Source: Bacteroidales bacterium (GTDB lineage Bacteria > Bacteroidota > Bacteroidia > Bacteroidales > F082). From it: a stretch of DNA of 64,000 nucleotides. This document shows positions 26,123 to 35,180 of this stretch, piece by piece. The stretch lies in NCBI GenBank assembly GCA_017477425.1, contig JAFUVT010000014.1, positions 25,824 to 89,823 on the forward strand, in the 5' to 3' direction. How positions within the stretch are numbered: position 1 is the stretch's first letter; each line of letters begins with the position of its first letter. A model generated the notes under the pieces. The model had not been told where the DNA came from, ran no database searches, and saw only the letters and a list, made by a program, of their open reading frames with translations. The translations under genes and the position numbers were made by a program.

Positions 26123-28240
26123 ATGAAAAAAGCTGTCATTATCTCTTTTTTGACCTTATTATGTGCCTTCGGCTATGGCCAACCGGCCTTCTCCAACCTG
26201 TCATTTCTCCAGTCAGTGAATGTCTTTGACCTTTACGAATTGTCGTTCCAACTGGGGACTTATTCCAATCCCTACGACCCGGAAGTCATCGATGTCTTTG
26301 CCGAGTTCGTCGGTCCCGATGGCAAGGTCTTCAAGGTCAACGGTTTCTATTACGAAGGTTACACCTTCCAACAGAAAAACGATTATGAAGTTGCCTCGGC
26401 AACCCGTGACAACGGTTGGCGTGTAAGGTTCACGCCCAATCAAACTGGAAGATGGCACTTCAGCCTTCATGCCGTCGACAGCAAAGGCAGGAGCACCTAT
26501 TCTGCCGACAATCAGGTTCAGTTTGCCTTTGAATGCAAGCCTGCCAACAATGCGCAAGGCTTTATCAGCCAAGCCGACACTAGATATTTGAAACGTGAGG
26601 TTGTGTCTAACGGGACCTTAAAAAGCCAAGCCTTCTACCCTATCGGACCCAATTTGGCATGGTATTCCTATAAAGACTCGAAATACTTTCCCAAAGGCAT
26701 CTATGACTACAATTATTACCTTGATGAGATGGCTGGCAGCGTCAACTACATTCGCATCTGGCTTTCGCGGTACCAATATCTCTCGCTCTACGGGCCGGAA
26801 TACACCCAAATGAAGGACAACAAGCCCACGGTTTATTTTGACTCGTCACTCAACCAGAAAGACGCCGCCGAGCTCGACCACATCATCGAATATGCCTCAA
26901 AAAAAGGCATTGCCGTCATGCCATCCATTTTCAACTTTGGCGACTTTAGCAATAAACACCAAAGCTCCAGCCGATGGGACAACAACCCATACAATACAGT
27001 GCTCGGCTTGAAGTCACCAGGACAATTCTTCGCCAACAGGAAAGCCAAAAGGGTTGCCAAAAACCTGATTCGATATATCGTCACACGCTGGGGCTACGCC
27101 ACCAACATCGTTTGCTGGGAACTCTGGAACGAGGTAAACAGCGTCGACCGAGGCACCCTCACGGAGATGTCGTTCCACACCGACATTGTAGAATGGCACA
27201 GCGAAATGGCCGACTACATCCGCTCCATCGACCCCTTCGAACATCTGATCAGCACCTCGCTCAGCACCTTCCCCGAGAAAGAATACTTAGGAGAGAACCT
27301 CTTCAAGAACCTCGACATCGTCCAATACCACACTTATGGCAACATCCAGAAAGCCAAGTCGAAAGAGCAACGCACAAGGCAATTGTACGAAAAATTCGCA
27401 CTTTATCATCCGGTCTACCCCAGCAAACCTCTTTTCGGTGGTGAGTTTGGCTTTGGGCAATCGACGAGTAACGTCAAATACCAAGACAAAGACCCGCACG
27501 GCTTCGACACACACAATTGCATCTGGTCGTCATTTTTCTCTGGAACGATGGGCTCGGCCTCTTTTTGGTTCTGGGACTATCTTAGAGACAACAAGTTGCT
27601 CCGTATCCACGAGCCCTTGTTGAACTATAGCAAAAACATCCCATGCCTCTCCGACACTTTTGAGCCAAACACCACCGCCTCCATTTTCAAGAAGAAATTG
27701 TCATGCCCCAACGGCATCGAGACCTATTATCTGGCCAGCGCCGCACAGGACACGCTCTATGGCTGGTGCCAAGATACCGCTTTCAGCTACCAGGCCCTAC
27801 GCCGACTTACCGACAAGGAAATCAAGGACGGGCACTTCGTCGACAATGCAAAAGTTGACTCGAAAGGTTATGTCTACACGATGGACAAGAATAAAAGGCC
27901 AAAACCATGCTCCAAGAGCAACGGCATCACCATTCCCATCAGCGAACAACCTGTTGGCACTCAATATAATGTAAGATGGTTTGACGGTGAAACGGGACTT
28001 GAAATCGTTGGTGAACGTACCACAGTAGAAGTGCAACGCGACTGGAGAAAGAACCAATACATCAAAATCGAGTTCCCATCGACAATTCGCGACCTAAAGA
28101 AACATCAAATCAACAACGCTTACGGTGACGCGGCCTTCATCATCATCGCCAATAACGGCACACAAAAAGAGAGCAGCGCCAAAAGCACTGCTCCCAATAA
28201 GACTAAAACGATTCACGTCAAACGCGGCTCGAATCAATAA
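26123..28240 (+). CDS. Secreted DUF5060-containing GH-A clan glycoside hydrolase
   Basis: A 705-residue protein with a signal peptide (ends GYGQ, residue 20). Residues about 40-140 form a DUF5060-type beta-sandwich. Residues about 165-520 look like a (beta/alpha)8 barrel. WELWNEVN at 332-339 gives E337 as acid-base, and LFGGEFGFG gives E441 as nucleophile, both on the GH-A clan pattern. The C-terminal 180 residues appear to be a beta-rich accessory domain (DUF5605-like). Relatives act on plant or microbial polysaccharides, but the substrate cannot be inferred. There is no SusC/SusD or other CAZyme beside it. The stop codon overlaps the ahcY stop by seven bases. Confidence 0.8.
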   Translation: MKKAVIISFLTLLCAFGYGQPAFSNLSFLQSVNVFDLYELSFQLGTYSNPYDPEVIDVFAEFVGPDGKVFKVNGFYYEGYTFQQKNDYEVASATRDNGWRVRFTPNQTGRWHFSLHAVDSKGRSTYSADNQVQFAFECKPANNAQGFISQADTRYLKREVVSNGTLKSQAFYPIGPNLAWYSYKDSKYFPKGIYDYNYYLDEMAGSVNYIRIWLSRYQYLSLYGPEYTQMKDNKPTVYFDSSLNQKDAAELDHIIEYASKKGIAVMPSIFNFGDFSNKHQSSSRWDNNPYNTVLGLKSPGQFFANRKAKRVAKNLIRYIVTRWGYATNIVCWELWNEVNSVDRGTLTEMSFHTDIVEWHSEMADYIRSIDPFEHLISTSLSTFPEKEYLGENLFKNLDIVQYHTYGNIQKAKSKEQRTRQLYEKFALYHPVYPSKPLFGGEFGFGQSTSNVKYQDKDPHGFDTHNCIWSSFFSGTMGSASFWFWDYLRDNKLLRIHEPLLNYSKNIPCLSDTFEPNTTASIFKKKLSCPNGIETYYLASAAQDTLYGWCQDTAFSYQALRRLTDKEIKDGHFVDNAKVDSKGYVYTMDKNKRPKPCSKSNGITIPISEQPVGTQYNVRWFDGETGLEIVGERTTVEVQRDWRKNQYIKIEFPSTIRDLKKHQINNAYGDAAFIIIANNGTQKESSAKSTAPNKTKTIHVKRGSNQ

Positions 28241-29664
28241 CGGTAAATGTCTGATTTGTAAGGGCCATCAACGGGAACGCCGATGTAGTCGGCCTGCTTC
28301 TGCGTGAGTTTGGTCAGCTTTACGCCAATCTTTTCAAGGTGCAGGCGGGCGACTTCCTCGTCCAAGTACTTCGGCAGGCAGTAGACACCTACTTTATATT
28401 GGCCGCGCTTCTCCCAAAGGTCCATCTGGGCCAAGGTTTGGTTGGTGAACGAGTTGCTCATCACGAAACTGGCGTGACCCGTGGCGCAACCGAGGTTGAC
28501 CAGTCGGCCCGAAGCCAGCAGGAAAATGCAGTGACCGTCCTCGAAGACGTACTTGTCGACTTGCGGCTTGATATTGATTTTCTCCTTCAATTCCTTGGCG
28601 TTCTCCAAACGATCCACCTGGATTTCGTTGTCGAAGTGACCGATGTTGCACACGATGGCTTGGTCCTTCATTTGCAGGATGTGTTCCAGCGTAATCACGT
28701 CGCAGTTGCCCGTCGTGGTGACGAAGATGTTGCCTTCCTTGACAGCCTCCTCCATCGTGGTCACCTCAAAGCCTTCCATGGCGGCTTGCAGGGCGCAGAT
28801 GGGGTCGATTTCGGTGACGAGGACGCGAGCGCCATAGCTCTTCATCGAGTGCGAGCAGCCCTTGCCCACTTCGCCGTAGCCGCAAACGACCACGACCTTG
28901 CCGGCAATCATCACGTCGGTGGCGCGCTTGATGCCGTCGGCCAGCGACTCGCGGCAGCCGTAAAGGTTGTCGAACTTCGACTTGGTCACCGAGTCGTTCA
29001 CGTTGATGGCAGGCACCAACAACTCGCCGCGCTCGTGCATCTGATACAAGCGGTGCACGCCTGTGGTGGTCTCTTCCGAAACACCCTTCCAGTTGGAAAC
29101 AACTGTATGCCAGAAGGTTGGATTCTCTTTATAAGTTGCCTTGATGACGCTCATCAGCGCGGCTTCCTCGGCGCTACCTGTGGGCGCGTCAAGAAGTTTG
29201 GGGTCATTTTCGCAGGCGTAACCCTTGTGAATCAGCAAGGTGGCATCGCCGCCATCGTCCACAATCAAATCCGGACCCGTGCCGTCGGGGAAAGTGATGG
29301 CGCGTTTGGTGCACCACCAATAATCCTCAAGGGTCTCGCCTTTCCAAGCGAAGACCGCCGTTCCTGTCTCGGCGATGGCCGCCGCAGCGTGGTCCTGCGT
29401 AGAATAAATGTTGCAGCTGCACCAGCGCACCGTGGCACCGAGTTCCACCAAAGTCTCAATCAGGCAGGCGGTTTGGATGGTCATGTGCAGCGAGCCCATG
29501 ATTTTGGCACCTTTCAGCGGCTTCGTGTCGCCGTATTTCTTGCGCAGCGACATCAGTCCTGGCATTTCGTGTTCCGACACCTCGATTTCCTTTCTGCCCC
29601 AAGCGGCCAGGTTCATGTCGGCCACTAAATAAGGCAGATTATTGTCTAAAAGTCTGTTATCCAT
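28234..29664 (-). CDS. ahcY: Adenosylhomocysteinase
   Basis: A 476-residue NAD-dependent enzyme that splits S-adenosylhomocysteine into adenosine and homocysteine, relieving product inhibition of methyltransferases. Visible signatures are [29 protein letters not shown], the Rossmann loop [12 protein letters not shown] and the C-terminal [11 protein letters not shown]. The internal [17 protein letters not shown] segment matches the longer bacterial form. Monocistronic by context. Confidence 0.97.
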   Translation of the reverse strand: MDNRLLDNNLPYLVADMNLAAWGRKEIEVSEHEMPGLMSLRKKYGDTKPLKGAKIMGSLHMTIQTACLIETLVELGATVRWCSCNIYSTQDHAAAAIAETGTAVFAWKGETLEDYWWCTKRAITFPDGTGPDLIVDDGGDATLLIHKGYACENDPKLLDAPTGSAEEAALMSVIKATYKENPTFWHTVVSNWKGVSEETTTGVHRLYQMHERGELLVPAINVNDSVTKSKFDNLYGCRESLADGIKRATDVMIAGKVVVVCGYGEVGKGCSHSMKSYGARVLVTEIDPICALQAAMEGFEVTTMEEAVKEGNIFVTTTGNCDVITLEHILQMKDQAIVCNIGHFDNEIQVDRLENAKELKEKINIKPQVDKYVFEDGHCIFLLASGRLVNLGCATGHASFVMSNSFTNQTLAQMDLWEKRGQYKVGVYCLPKYLDEEVARLHLEKIGVKLTKLTQKQADYIGVPVDGPYKSDIYRY

Positions 29665-29702
29665 TTGTTTATCTGTTTTGTTTAACTTTCAATACGAAAG
29701 GG

Positions 29703-29710
29703 CAAAATTA
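29703..29710 (-). promoter_or_regulatory. -7 promoter element for ahcY
   Basis: TAATTTTG on the minus strand, 38 bases before the ATG. Confidence 0.55.
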
Positions 29711-29770
29711 GTCATTTTTCCAACATCACCGTATGGAAAAAGAACATTTTGCCATTTCCCTCGAATTTTC

Positions 29771-29778
29771 TACTTTTG
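29771..29778 (+). promoter_or_regulatory. -7 promoter element for the MATE transporter
   Basis: TACTTTTG, 27 bases before the ATG at 29806. Confidence 0.6.
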
Positions 29779-29805
29779 CACGCCCAAAAAACGGGCTGAA
29801 TAGTA

Positions 29806-31110
29806 ATGGAACAACGCGAATCCACACGGAAGCAACTGCTACGCTATGCCCTGCCGAGCATCATCGGAATGCTTATCGTGGGCTTGCAGACCATCATCGA
29901 TGGGCTGTTTGTCAGCCGTGGCGTGGGCGCCTTGGGCTTAGCCGCTGTCAACCTGAGTATGCCGCTCATCAGCGTGATGCTCAGCGTGGCCATTATGATC
30001 ATCTCGGGCGGCATCGTCATCGCCGGCATCGCCCAAGGGCGCGGAGACGAGGAACGCGTGAAGGGCTACACCACCCTCACCTTCGTCGTTTTACTCGCCA
30101 CGATTTTGTTCCTTTCCGCCTTGGTTGCGCTGAATCTCAAGCGGTTGTGTTATTTCTTGGGCAGCAACGACGAGGTGTATCCTTTTGTGCGACAGTATTT
30201 GGGCATCATCGGCTGCGGCTTCATTTTCTATTGCATCCCCAACTTCACCGAGGCCTTCACCCGCCTGCGTGGCAGGCCCAACTGGGTCTTCACCAGCGGC
30301 GTGATTTGCTGCGTGGTGAATGTCGTGCTGGATTATTTCTTCGTGCTGCGTTTCGGCTGGGGCGTGGCGGGTGCCGCCATCGCCACTTGTATCGCCAACA
30401 CCTCGGCGGCTTTGGTGCTGCTCCACAACGTGCGTTTCGGCAAACTCGTCGGCGGCGAGCGCGAAATCAGGAAGATTTTCTACAACGGCTCGTCCGAGAT
30501 GCTGACTTCGATGTCGGCGGCCGTCACAACTTACATCTTTAATATTGTGCTCATGCGCGACATCGGGCCGAAGGGAGTGGCGGCGCTCACCATCGTCTGC
30601 TATTTCAACTTCATCGTCAACATGTCGATTTTCGGGCTGTCGCAGGCCTTGTACCCGCTGATGTCATACAGCGTCGGTGCAAAGGATTACAAGCGCATCA
30701 AGTCGTTGCTTTTCAATTCGATGCTGTTTGGTGGCTGCATTGGCGTGGGCGTTTATTTGGTCGTGTTGGTCTTCAAGCAAGGCATCGTCGGGGCGTTTTC
30801 TGAAGGCGACCCCGAGCTGCACGAACTGGCCATCGTCGCCACCACCTACGTCACCTTGCACTACCTCGTTTCTTTCGTCAATATCGTGGCCAGCAGTTTC
30901 CACACAGCCATCGAGCGACCATTGGAATCAGTTGTCATCGCCTTGTGCCGCAGCATCGTCTTTGTGCTGATTCCGTTGTTCGTCCTCACGCCTATCATCG
31001 GGCAATTGGGCATTTGGCTCAGCATGCCGATTGCTGAGGTGCTGACTTTGCTTGTCAGCGTGCCGCTGATGTGGCGGTCGTTGCGGGGATTAAAATCCCC
31101 GATGAAATAG
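29806..31110 (+). CDS. MATE family efflux transporter
   Basis: A 434-residue inner-membrane antiporter with about twelve helices in two similar halves. TIIDGLFVSRGVGALGLAAVNLSMP early in the protein is the classic MATE N-lobe motif, and the repeat-like segment GPKGVAALTIVCYFNF begins the C-lobe. It probably exports cationic drugs or metabolites with Na+ or H+ coupling (MepA/DinF-like). The last nine residues (LRGLKSPMK) are encoded by a palindromic repeat, so the native C-terminus may have been altered. Confidence 0.9.
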   Translation: MEQRESTRKQLLRYALPSIIGMLIVGLQTIIDGLFVSRGVGALGLAAVNLSMPLISVMLSVAIMIISGGIVIAGIAQGRGDEERVKGYTTLTFVVLLATILFLSALVALNLKRLCYFLGSNDEVYPFVRQYLGIIGCGFIFYCIPNFTEAFTRLRGRPNWVFTSGVICCVVNVVLDYFFVLRFGWGVAGAAIATCIANTSAALVLLHNVRFGKLVGGEREIRKIFYNGSSEMLTSMSAAVTTYIFNIVLMRDIGPKGVAALTIVCYFNFIVNMSIFGLSQALYPLMSYSVGAKDYKRIKSLLFNSMLFGGCIGVGVYLVVLVFKQGIVGAFSEGDPELHELAIVATTYVTLHYLVSFVNIVASSFHTAIERPLESVVIALCRSIVFVLIPLFVLTPIIGQLGIWLSMPIAEVLTLLVSVPLMWRSLRGLKSPMK

Positions 31111-31130
31111 GGTCGCCCTTACAGGGCTCT
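31084..31130. repeat. Two-hairpin REP-like element across the MATE stop codon
   Basis: Contains a perfect 8-bp palindrome, CGGGGATT-AA-AATCCCCG (31084-31101), followed by GCCCT-TAC-AGGGC (31115-31127). The MATE stop codon (31108-31110) lies between them. The composition resembles dispersed GGGTCGCCCTTACAGGGC-type repeats that I recall from Bacteroidales genomes. It could also act as a weak terminator. Confidence 0.55.
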
Positions 31131-31182
31131 GCGGAAATCCAAAAAACCTTAGAAAAGTCCTACCAATTTGTAAGAAAAAATG

Positions 31183-31190
31183 TATTTTTG
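31183..31190 (+). promoter_or_regulatory. -7 promoter element for the SPFH protein
   Basis: TATTTTTG, 31 bases before the ATG at 31221. Confidence 0.55.
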
Positions 31191-31220
31191 CCCAATCAAT
31201 CATCAATAAAAAACAAGCAA

Positions 31221-32027
31221 ATGCCACAAAACATCGTTATCAACAACAACAAGAAAATCGGTCGCTACATCCTTTGGGGTGTATTGGTGTTTTTAGCCAT
31301 CATCGTCCTCTCCTCCTCTTTCTACACCATCCGCTCGACGGAGCGTGGCGTGCTTTCCACCTTCGGCAAGATGAGCGACGACGTCATCGACGACGGCCTG
31401 CACATGAAAATTCCGTTCATCCAGACCGTCAAGCGCGTGAACGTGCAACAGAAGAAATTCGACGGACGCGAGAACAGCTACACCCGCGACGTGCAGACCT
31501 CGGAAGTGGAATACACCATCAACTACGACCTGGTGCGCGAGAACGTCAGCAAGCTGATGAAGAACGTCGGCGACGACTACCACAACCGCATCGTGGTGCC
31601 CTTCATCCGCTCGGCCATGAAGGAGTCGTTCGGCAACTTTGCCGCCACCGAAATCGTGGAGAACCGCGACGAGGTGCGCCGTCAAATCGAGCAGCAGCTG
31701 CGCGAGACGCTGGACGCCACCTATTTCACCAACGTGCAGTTCCAATTAGTCAACATCGACTTCGACGACGACTTCGAGACCGCCATCAAAGAGAAACAGG
31801 TGGCCGAGCAGAACGCCCTGAAGGCCAAAAATGTCACTATCCAGGTTGAAGAGCAAGCCAAGCAGACCAAAATCAAAGCCGAGGCCGAAGCCGAAGCCAT
31901 GAGCATCAAGGCGGCCGCCTTGGAGAGCAACCCCAAACTGGTGAACTACGAAGCCGTGCAAAAGTGGAACGGCCAACTGCCGCAGTATATGCTGGGCAAC
32001 TCAGTGCCGTTTATTGATTTGAAGTAA
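31221..32027 (+). CDS. SPFH/prohibitin-family membrane protein
   Basis: A 268-residue protein: one transmembrane helix (about 14-33), then an SPFH domain (STERGVLSTFGKMSDDVIDDGLHMKIPFIQ) and an Ala/Glu-rich coiled coil (about 190-240, EKQVAEQNALKAKN to KIKAEAEAEAMSIK). It is closest to the prohibitin/HflC type that forms oligomeric membrane rings and modulates proteases such as FtsH. No hflK partner or NfeD gene is adjacent. ATG at 31221 follows its own promoter; the longer reading runs back into the MATE gene. Confidence 0.85.
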   Translation: MPQNIVINNNKKIGRYILWGVLVFLAIIVLSSSFYTIRSTERGVLSTFGKMSDDVIDDGLHMKIPFIQTVKRVNVQQKKFDGRENSYTRDVQTSEVEYTINYDLVRENVSKLMKNVGDDYHNRIVVPFIRSAMKESFGNFAATEIVENRDEVRRQIEQQLRETLDATYFTNVQFQLVNIDFDDDFETAIKEKQVAEQNALKAKNVTIQVEEQAKQTKIKAEAEAEAMSIKAAALESNPKLVNYEAVQKWNGQLPQYMLGNSVPFIDLK

Positions 32028-32031
32028 AAAG

Positions 32032-33963
32032 TCAATACTTCCACTCCACCATCACCTCAAAGCTCCGCCCAGGCATGGCCCGCCAAATAACGTTTTGGTA
32101 GTCTTTGCCGGTGAGGTTGTTGCAACGCAATTCAAGGCGGAACTTCTTGATTTGCTTGCCGATGCTGATGTGATGCAGGACGTACGACGGCAGGTCGTAG
32201 GCGAAAAACTGCTGCTCGTTGTAGGAAGTGCTTCGACGCCCAGTGATTTCAAGGGTATAGCCCAAATTCCAGGTCTTCCATTGCGTGTTGAGGAAGAAGT
32301 TGGCGTGATGGCGCGGGATGTAGATGAGCTGCTTGCCGTTGGTGCCTTGCGCAAAAGCCTTCTCGCTCTCGTCGGTGGTGACGGTGAAGACGTAATTACC
32401 CGACAGCGTGACCTTCCAATTTTCCTTAACAAAAGCCGCATCGATGTGGTTCTCAATGCCTCGGGCAAACACCTTCGACACGTTTTCGGGCACCCAGAAA
32501 CGATACGAAGTCGGCATCCACTGGATCCAGTTCTTCACATTAGAGAAATAGCCGCCCGTGCGAAGGTCGAGCTTGAAAGGGCCTTTCTGGAGGCCGTATT
32601 TCACGGCCAAGTCGACGGTGCGACCATTCTCTGGCAACAGGTCGGGATTGCCGCCCGGATACCAATAGAGGTCGTTCAGCGAAGGGTTGCGATAGTTGTG
32701 GCTGTAACCTAAAGTGAAACTCAAAGCCTTGAAGAACGGCAGTTGATACGAGAAAGTGGCCGTTGGGAACAAGCCCATGGGCTTGCCGTCGGTCCAGTCG
32801 TAACGGGCCGTGAGGTTGAGTTCGGCGCACTCGAAAGGCTGTCCATTGAGGGCGGCGTATGCAGAGACCAAATCTCTGGTTTTCAAGCCTTCGTAATTGT
32901 TGCTCCTCACCTGCTCGTTATCCCATTGCAGCTTGGCCTTCAAGGTCCAGCTTTTGTAAAGTTGCTGGTCCAAATTGGCGATTTGGTGCAAAACCAAGGC
33001 ATGGTTTTCCGAATTAATGAAGGTGACCGAGTCGTTGGTGACGGGGTTCCGCGTCAGCAGGAAATAACGCTGGTTCTCCACGAAGGCCGCCGACTTCAGC
33101 TGCAGGCTACCCGTGTTCCAATAGGTTTTGAACGAAACAAAGTTACGCGAGAAATTGTCCCGCGTCCACTCTTCCGAGTTGACGTTGAACACGTTAGGCA
33201 TAATCGGAGGCAGGTTCCGCTTGTTCCATTGATTCCACGACGAGACATTGATGACACATTTTTTAAGCAAGAAACTCACTTCGGGCATCACGCCGTAGTC
33301 AACGAAATCGGCATTACGCTGCTTCATGGTTTGGTGCGGAATAGTGGCCAGGTTCTCGTACTCAAAGTCGTTGTCCGACGAGTTGCGATAGGCCTTCACG
33401 CGAAACGAAAACCATTTGCCATAGTTGCCCACCGTAATAAAGCTCCCAAGGGTGTTGAAGCTACCGTAGGTTTGTTTGAAGTCGAGCAAAAGGCCGCTCC
33501 CAAAGCGATTGCTGTTGTCGATGTTGACTGTGCCGCCCAGTCCGCCGCTATTATTCGAGGTGCCACTGCCCCAATTGAGGCTGACATCGTCGGCCAAAAA
33601 GACAGGAATCGTGCTGAAATCGACCTGCCCCAATGTGGGCGCATTGAGTTGGAAGCCGTTCCATAACACAAGGGTATGGCTCGCCGTCGTCCCACGAAAC
33701 GAGGCTGTCGACGTGCCGCCAGGACCGTAGGTCTTGATGAAAACCGGACTGTGCTGGATGAGCAAATCGGCGAGGTTGGAAGTGCTTTTCGATTGCAGCA
33801 CGAGGGTATCCAACTTCTTCGCCACCAAGGGTTTCAGCACGTCAACGCCCATTTTCTCGGCAGTCACTTCAACGGCATTCAGCTGGATGGTGTCCTGCGC
33901 ATTGAGCCGCAAAAACGCCAAACAGAACAAACAGAAAACCATATGTCGCCTTAGCTTGAGCAT
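32032..33963 (-). CDS. TonB-dependent receptor (BtuB-like)
   Basis: A 643-residue outer-membrane receptor. The signal peptide ends LNAQ. A plug domain (about 35-150, LADLLIQHSPVFIKTYGPGGTSTASFRG) precedes a 22-strand-type barrel ending in an aromatic-terminated strand (EVMVEWKY). The compact size without a carboxypeptidase-like N-terminal domain is that of cobalamin or iron-complex receptors, not SusC. No cobalamin riboswitch or BtuFCD gene is adjacent, so the ligand is open. ATG at 33963 is used because the longer start at 33993 lies upstream of the -7 element. Confidence 0.85.
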   Translation of the reverse strand: MLKLRRHMVFCLFCLAFLRLNAQDTIQLNAVEVTAEKMGVDVLKPLVAKKLDTLVLQSKSTSNLADLLIQHSPVFIKTYGPGGTSTASFRGTTASHTLVLWNGFQLNAPTLGQVDFSTIPVFLADDVSLNWGSGTSNNSGGLGGTVNIDNSNRFGSGLLLDFKQTYGSFNTLGSFITVGNYGKWFSFRVKAYRNSSDNDFEYENLATIPHQTMKQRNADFVDYGVMPEVSFLLKKCVINVSSWNQWNKRNLPPIMPNVFNVNSEEWTRDNFSRNFVSFKTYWNTGSLQLKSAAFVENQRYFLLTRNPVTNDSVTFINSENHALVLHQIANLDQQLYKSWTLKAKLQWDNEQVRSNNYEGLKTRDLVSAYAALNGQPFECAELNLTARYDWTDGKPMGLFPTATFSYQLPFFKALSFTLGYSHNYRNPSLNDLYWYPGGNPDLLPENGRTVDLAVKYGLQKGPFKLDLRTGGYFSNVKNWIQWMPTSYRFWVPENVSKVFARGIENHIDAAFVKENWKVTLSGNYVFTVTTDESEKAFAQGTNGKQLIYIPRHHANFFLNTQWKTWNLGYTLEITGRRSTSYNEQQFFAYDLPSYVLHHISIGKQIKKFRLELRCNNLTGKDYQNVIWRAMPGRSFEVMVEWKY

Positions 33964-33980
33964 CGCCTGAAAAAGTGGCG

Positions 33981-33988
33981 CAAAATTA
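33981..33988 (-). promoter_or_regulatory. -7 promoter element for the BtuB-like receptor
   Basis: TAATTTTG on the minus strand. It directly abuts the terminator of the upstream MORN-repeat gene. Confidence 0.6.
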
Positions 33989-33990
33989 CA

Positions 33991-34027
33991 CAAAAAACCG
34001 CGAGAAAGCCAAACTTTCCCACGGTTT
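33991..34027 (-). terminator. Intrinsic terminator of the MORN-repeat gene
   Basis: On the minus strand AAACCG...GAAAG pairs with CTTTC...CGGTTT, followed by a run of T. It ends three bases before the next gene's -7 element. Confidence 0.75.
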
Positions 34028-34049
34028 CCTGCAAAACCAAACGATTTGG

Positions 34050-34727
34050 TTATTTCTTCTTGGCGTCCTTTTTTTCATCATTGGCAGCTTTCGACTGCAC
34101 CTTTTGCTCGTAGGTCTTTTTCTTTCCTTGCAACTTGTTGTTTTTGTAGGTTGCCTCGCTCTTCAGCTGGCCATCTGGATAGAAGGTCTCCTGCTTGCCG
34201 TCAAAACCGCCATTTTTGTACTGGATGGTCATTTTCTTTTGGCCACCTTCGTAATACCAAGTGGTCAAACCGTCGCGCTGGCCGTCCTTGTATTCAGAGA
34301 CTTCAAGGTTGCCACCCTTTTCGTAGCAGATGATCTGATGGCCGTCAAGTTGGCCGTTCTTGTAGGTGTTGAGCTTCGAAAGACGTCCGCCGCGATACCA
34401 TTCGCTGGTCTCACCGTCGAGCACATCGTTCTTATACTCAGCCTTTTTGGTGATGGAACCCGTCTTGTCGATGTCGACACTGACGCCATTGCGCTTACCG
34501 TTTTGGTAATTCACGATTCGTTTTGGCAGGTAGGTGTTGCTGTTGTAATACTCCATCCATACGCCTTCCTTTTGGCCATTCATCACCATGCCTTCGATGG
34601 TGCTGTCTGATGTCGTGGTCTTGAATTTGCCGTTAGGGGCTTTCTTCACGTCGACACTTTCGATGGTTTGGGCGAACATGGGCATCGCAAACAAAACCAT
34701 CATAATGAGAATCAAACTTTTACGCAT
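34050..34727 (-). CDS. Secreted MORN_2/YwqK-type repeat protein
   Basis: A 225-residue protein with a signal peptide (ends MFAQ, about 20). From about residue 70 it consists of tandem repeats of about 23 residues with the core Y-K-N/D-G-x-x-D/N-G-x-x-x-x-W/Y-Y (for example EYKNDVLDGETSEWY, TYKNGQLDGHQIICY, EYKDGQRDGLTTWYY, QYKNGGFDGKQETFY). These are MORN_2 repeats. The C-terminus is Lys-rich. Homologues are often called YwqK antitoxins, but no toxin gene is present. A surface or periplasmic scaffold role is more likely. Function unknown. Confidence 0.8.
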   Translation of the reverse strand: MRKSLILIMMVLFAMPMFAQTIESVDVKKAPNGKFKTTTSDSTIEGMVMNGQKEGVWMEYYNSNTYLPKRIVNYQNGKRNGVSVDIDKTGSITKKAEYKNDVLDGETSEWYRGGRLSKLNTYKNGQLDGHQIICYEKGGNLEVSEYKDGQRDGLTTWYYEGGQKKMTIQYKNGGFDGKQETFYPDGQLKSEATYKNNKLQGKKKTYEQKVQSKAANDEKKDAKKK

Positions 34728-34752
34728 AATATTCCTTGTTTTTAAGATGTGA

Positions 34753-34760
34753 CAAAATTA
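34753..34760 (-). promoter_or_regulatory. -7 promoter element for the MORN-repeat gene
   Basis: TAATTTTG on the minus strand, 25 bases before the ATG at 34727. Confidence 0.55.
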
Positions 34761-34850
34761 TAAAAAACCATCCAAACCATTACAATTTTCGTGCAAATTC
34801 TTCAAGATTCAGTTTTTTTTCGCATTTTTGAGGCCTAAATCAGAAGCAAA

Positions 34851-35150
34851 ATGAAGAAAATCGAAGTCAAGAACTTTAAGCTCTACACCACTGCAGTCAT
34901 CAGCATCGAGTGGAAAGAGGACCTCCTCAACGTCAACCTCGACCTTGCTATGATGTTGAAAATGATGAAGATAGAAGGTCTCACCGAAGCCAACATCGAC
35001 TATTACAGTCGCGCGGGACAGCCCATCCCCTTCAAGAAGGTGACGCTCCTGCTCTTCCAAGACGACGACAAGCCCGGACAATACTACACCGACGAGTCGT
35101 TTGAGGAAGACGACGACCCGACGGTGTTCTATGTAGAGATAAAAGAATGA
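34851..35150 (+). CDS. Small conserved-looking protein of unknown function
   Basis: A 99-residue cytosolic protein with no signal peptide or membrane segment, mixed beta/alpha in appearance (KNFKLYTTAVISIEW, then an Asp-rich VTLLLFQDDDKPGQYY) and an acidic C-terminus with the EEDDDPTVFYVEIKE ending. I do not recognise the family. It appears real: normal codon use for the window, a CATTTTTG near-consensus -7 about 20 bases upstream, and a clean ATG. It is convergent with the NfnAB-type gene, and its stop lies in the shared palindrome. Confidence 0.7.
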   Translation: MKKIEVKNFKLYTTAVISIEWKEDLLNVNLDLAMMLKMMKIEGLTEANIDYYSRAGQPIPFKKVTLLLFQDDDKPGQYYTDESFEEDDDPTVFYVEIKE

Positions 35151-35180
35151 TTTTGGAGCCGCGTGCGGCTCCAAAATCAT
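35147..35180. terminator. Perfect 16-bp palindrome between convergent genes
   Basis: Arms ATGATTTTGGAGCCGC and GCGGCTCCAAAATCAT are exactly complementary, with a 2-base loop (GT). It spans the whole gap. The left arm contains the stop codon of the small gene, and the right edge touches the stop of the NfnAB-type gene. There is no T-tract beyond the internal TTTT, so it may block transcription from both sides by structure or act as an RNA 3' end stabiliser. Confidence 0.8.

Noticed and set aside
33964..34049. Cobalamin riboswitch ahead of the BtuB-like receptor
   Set aside because: Only about 20 bases separate the -7 element from the ATG, and the upstream hairpin is the terminator of the preceding gene.
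34050..34727. Antitoxin of a toxin-antitoxin pair (YwqK label)
   Set aside because: It has a signal peptide and MORN_2 repeats, and no toxin-like gene is adjacent.
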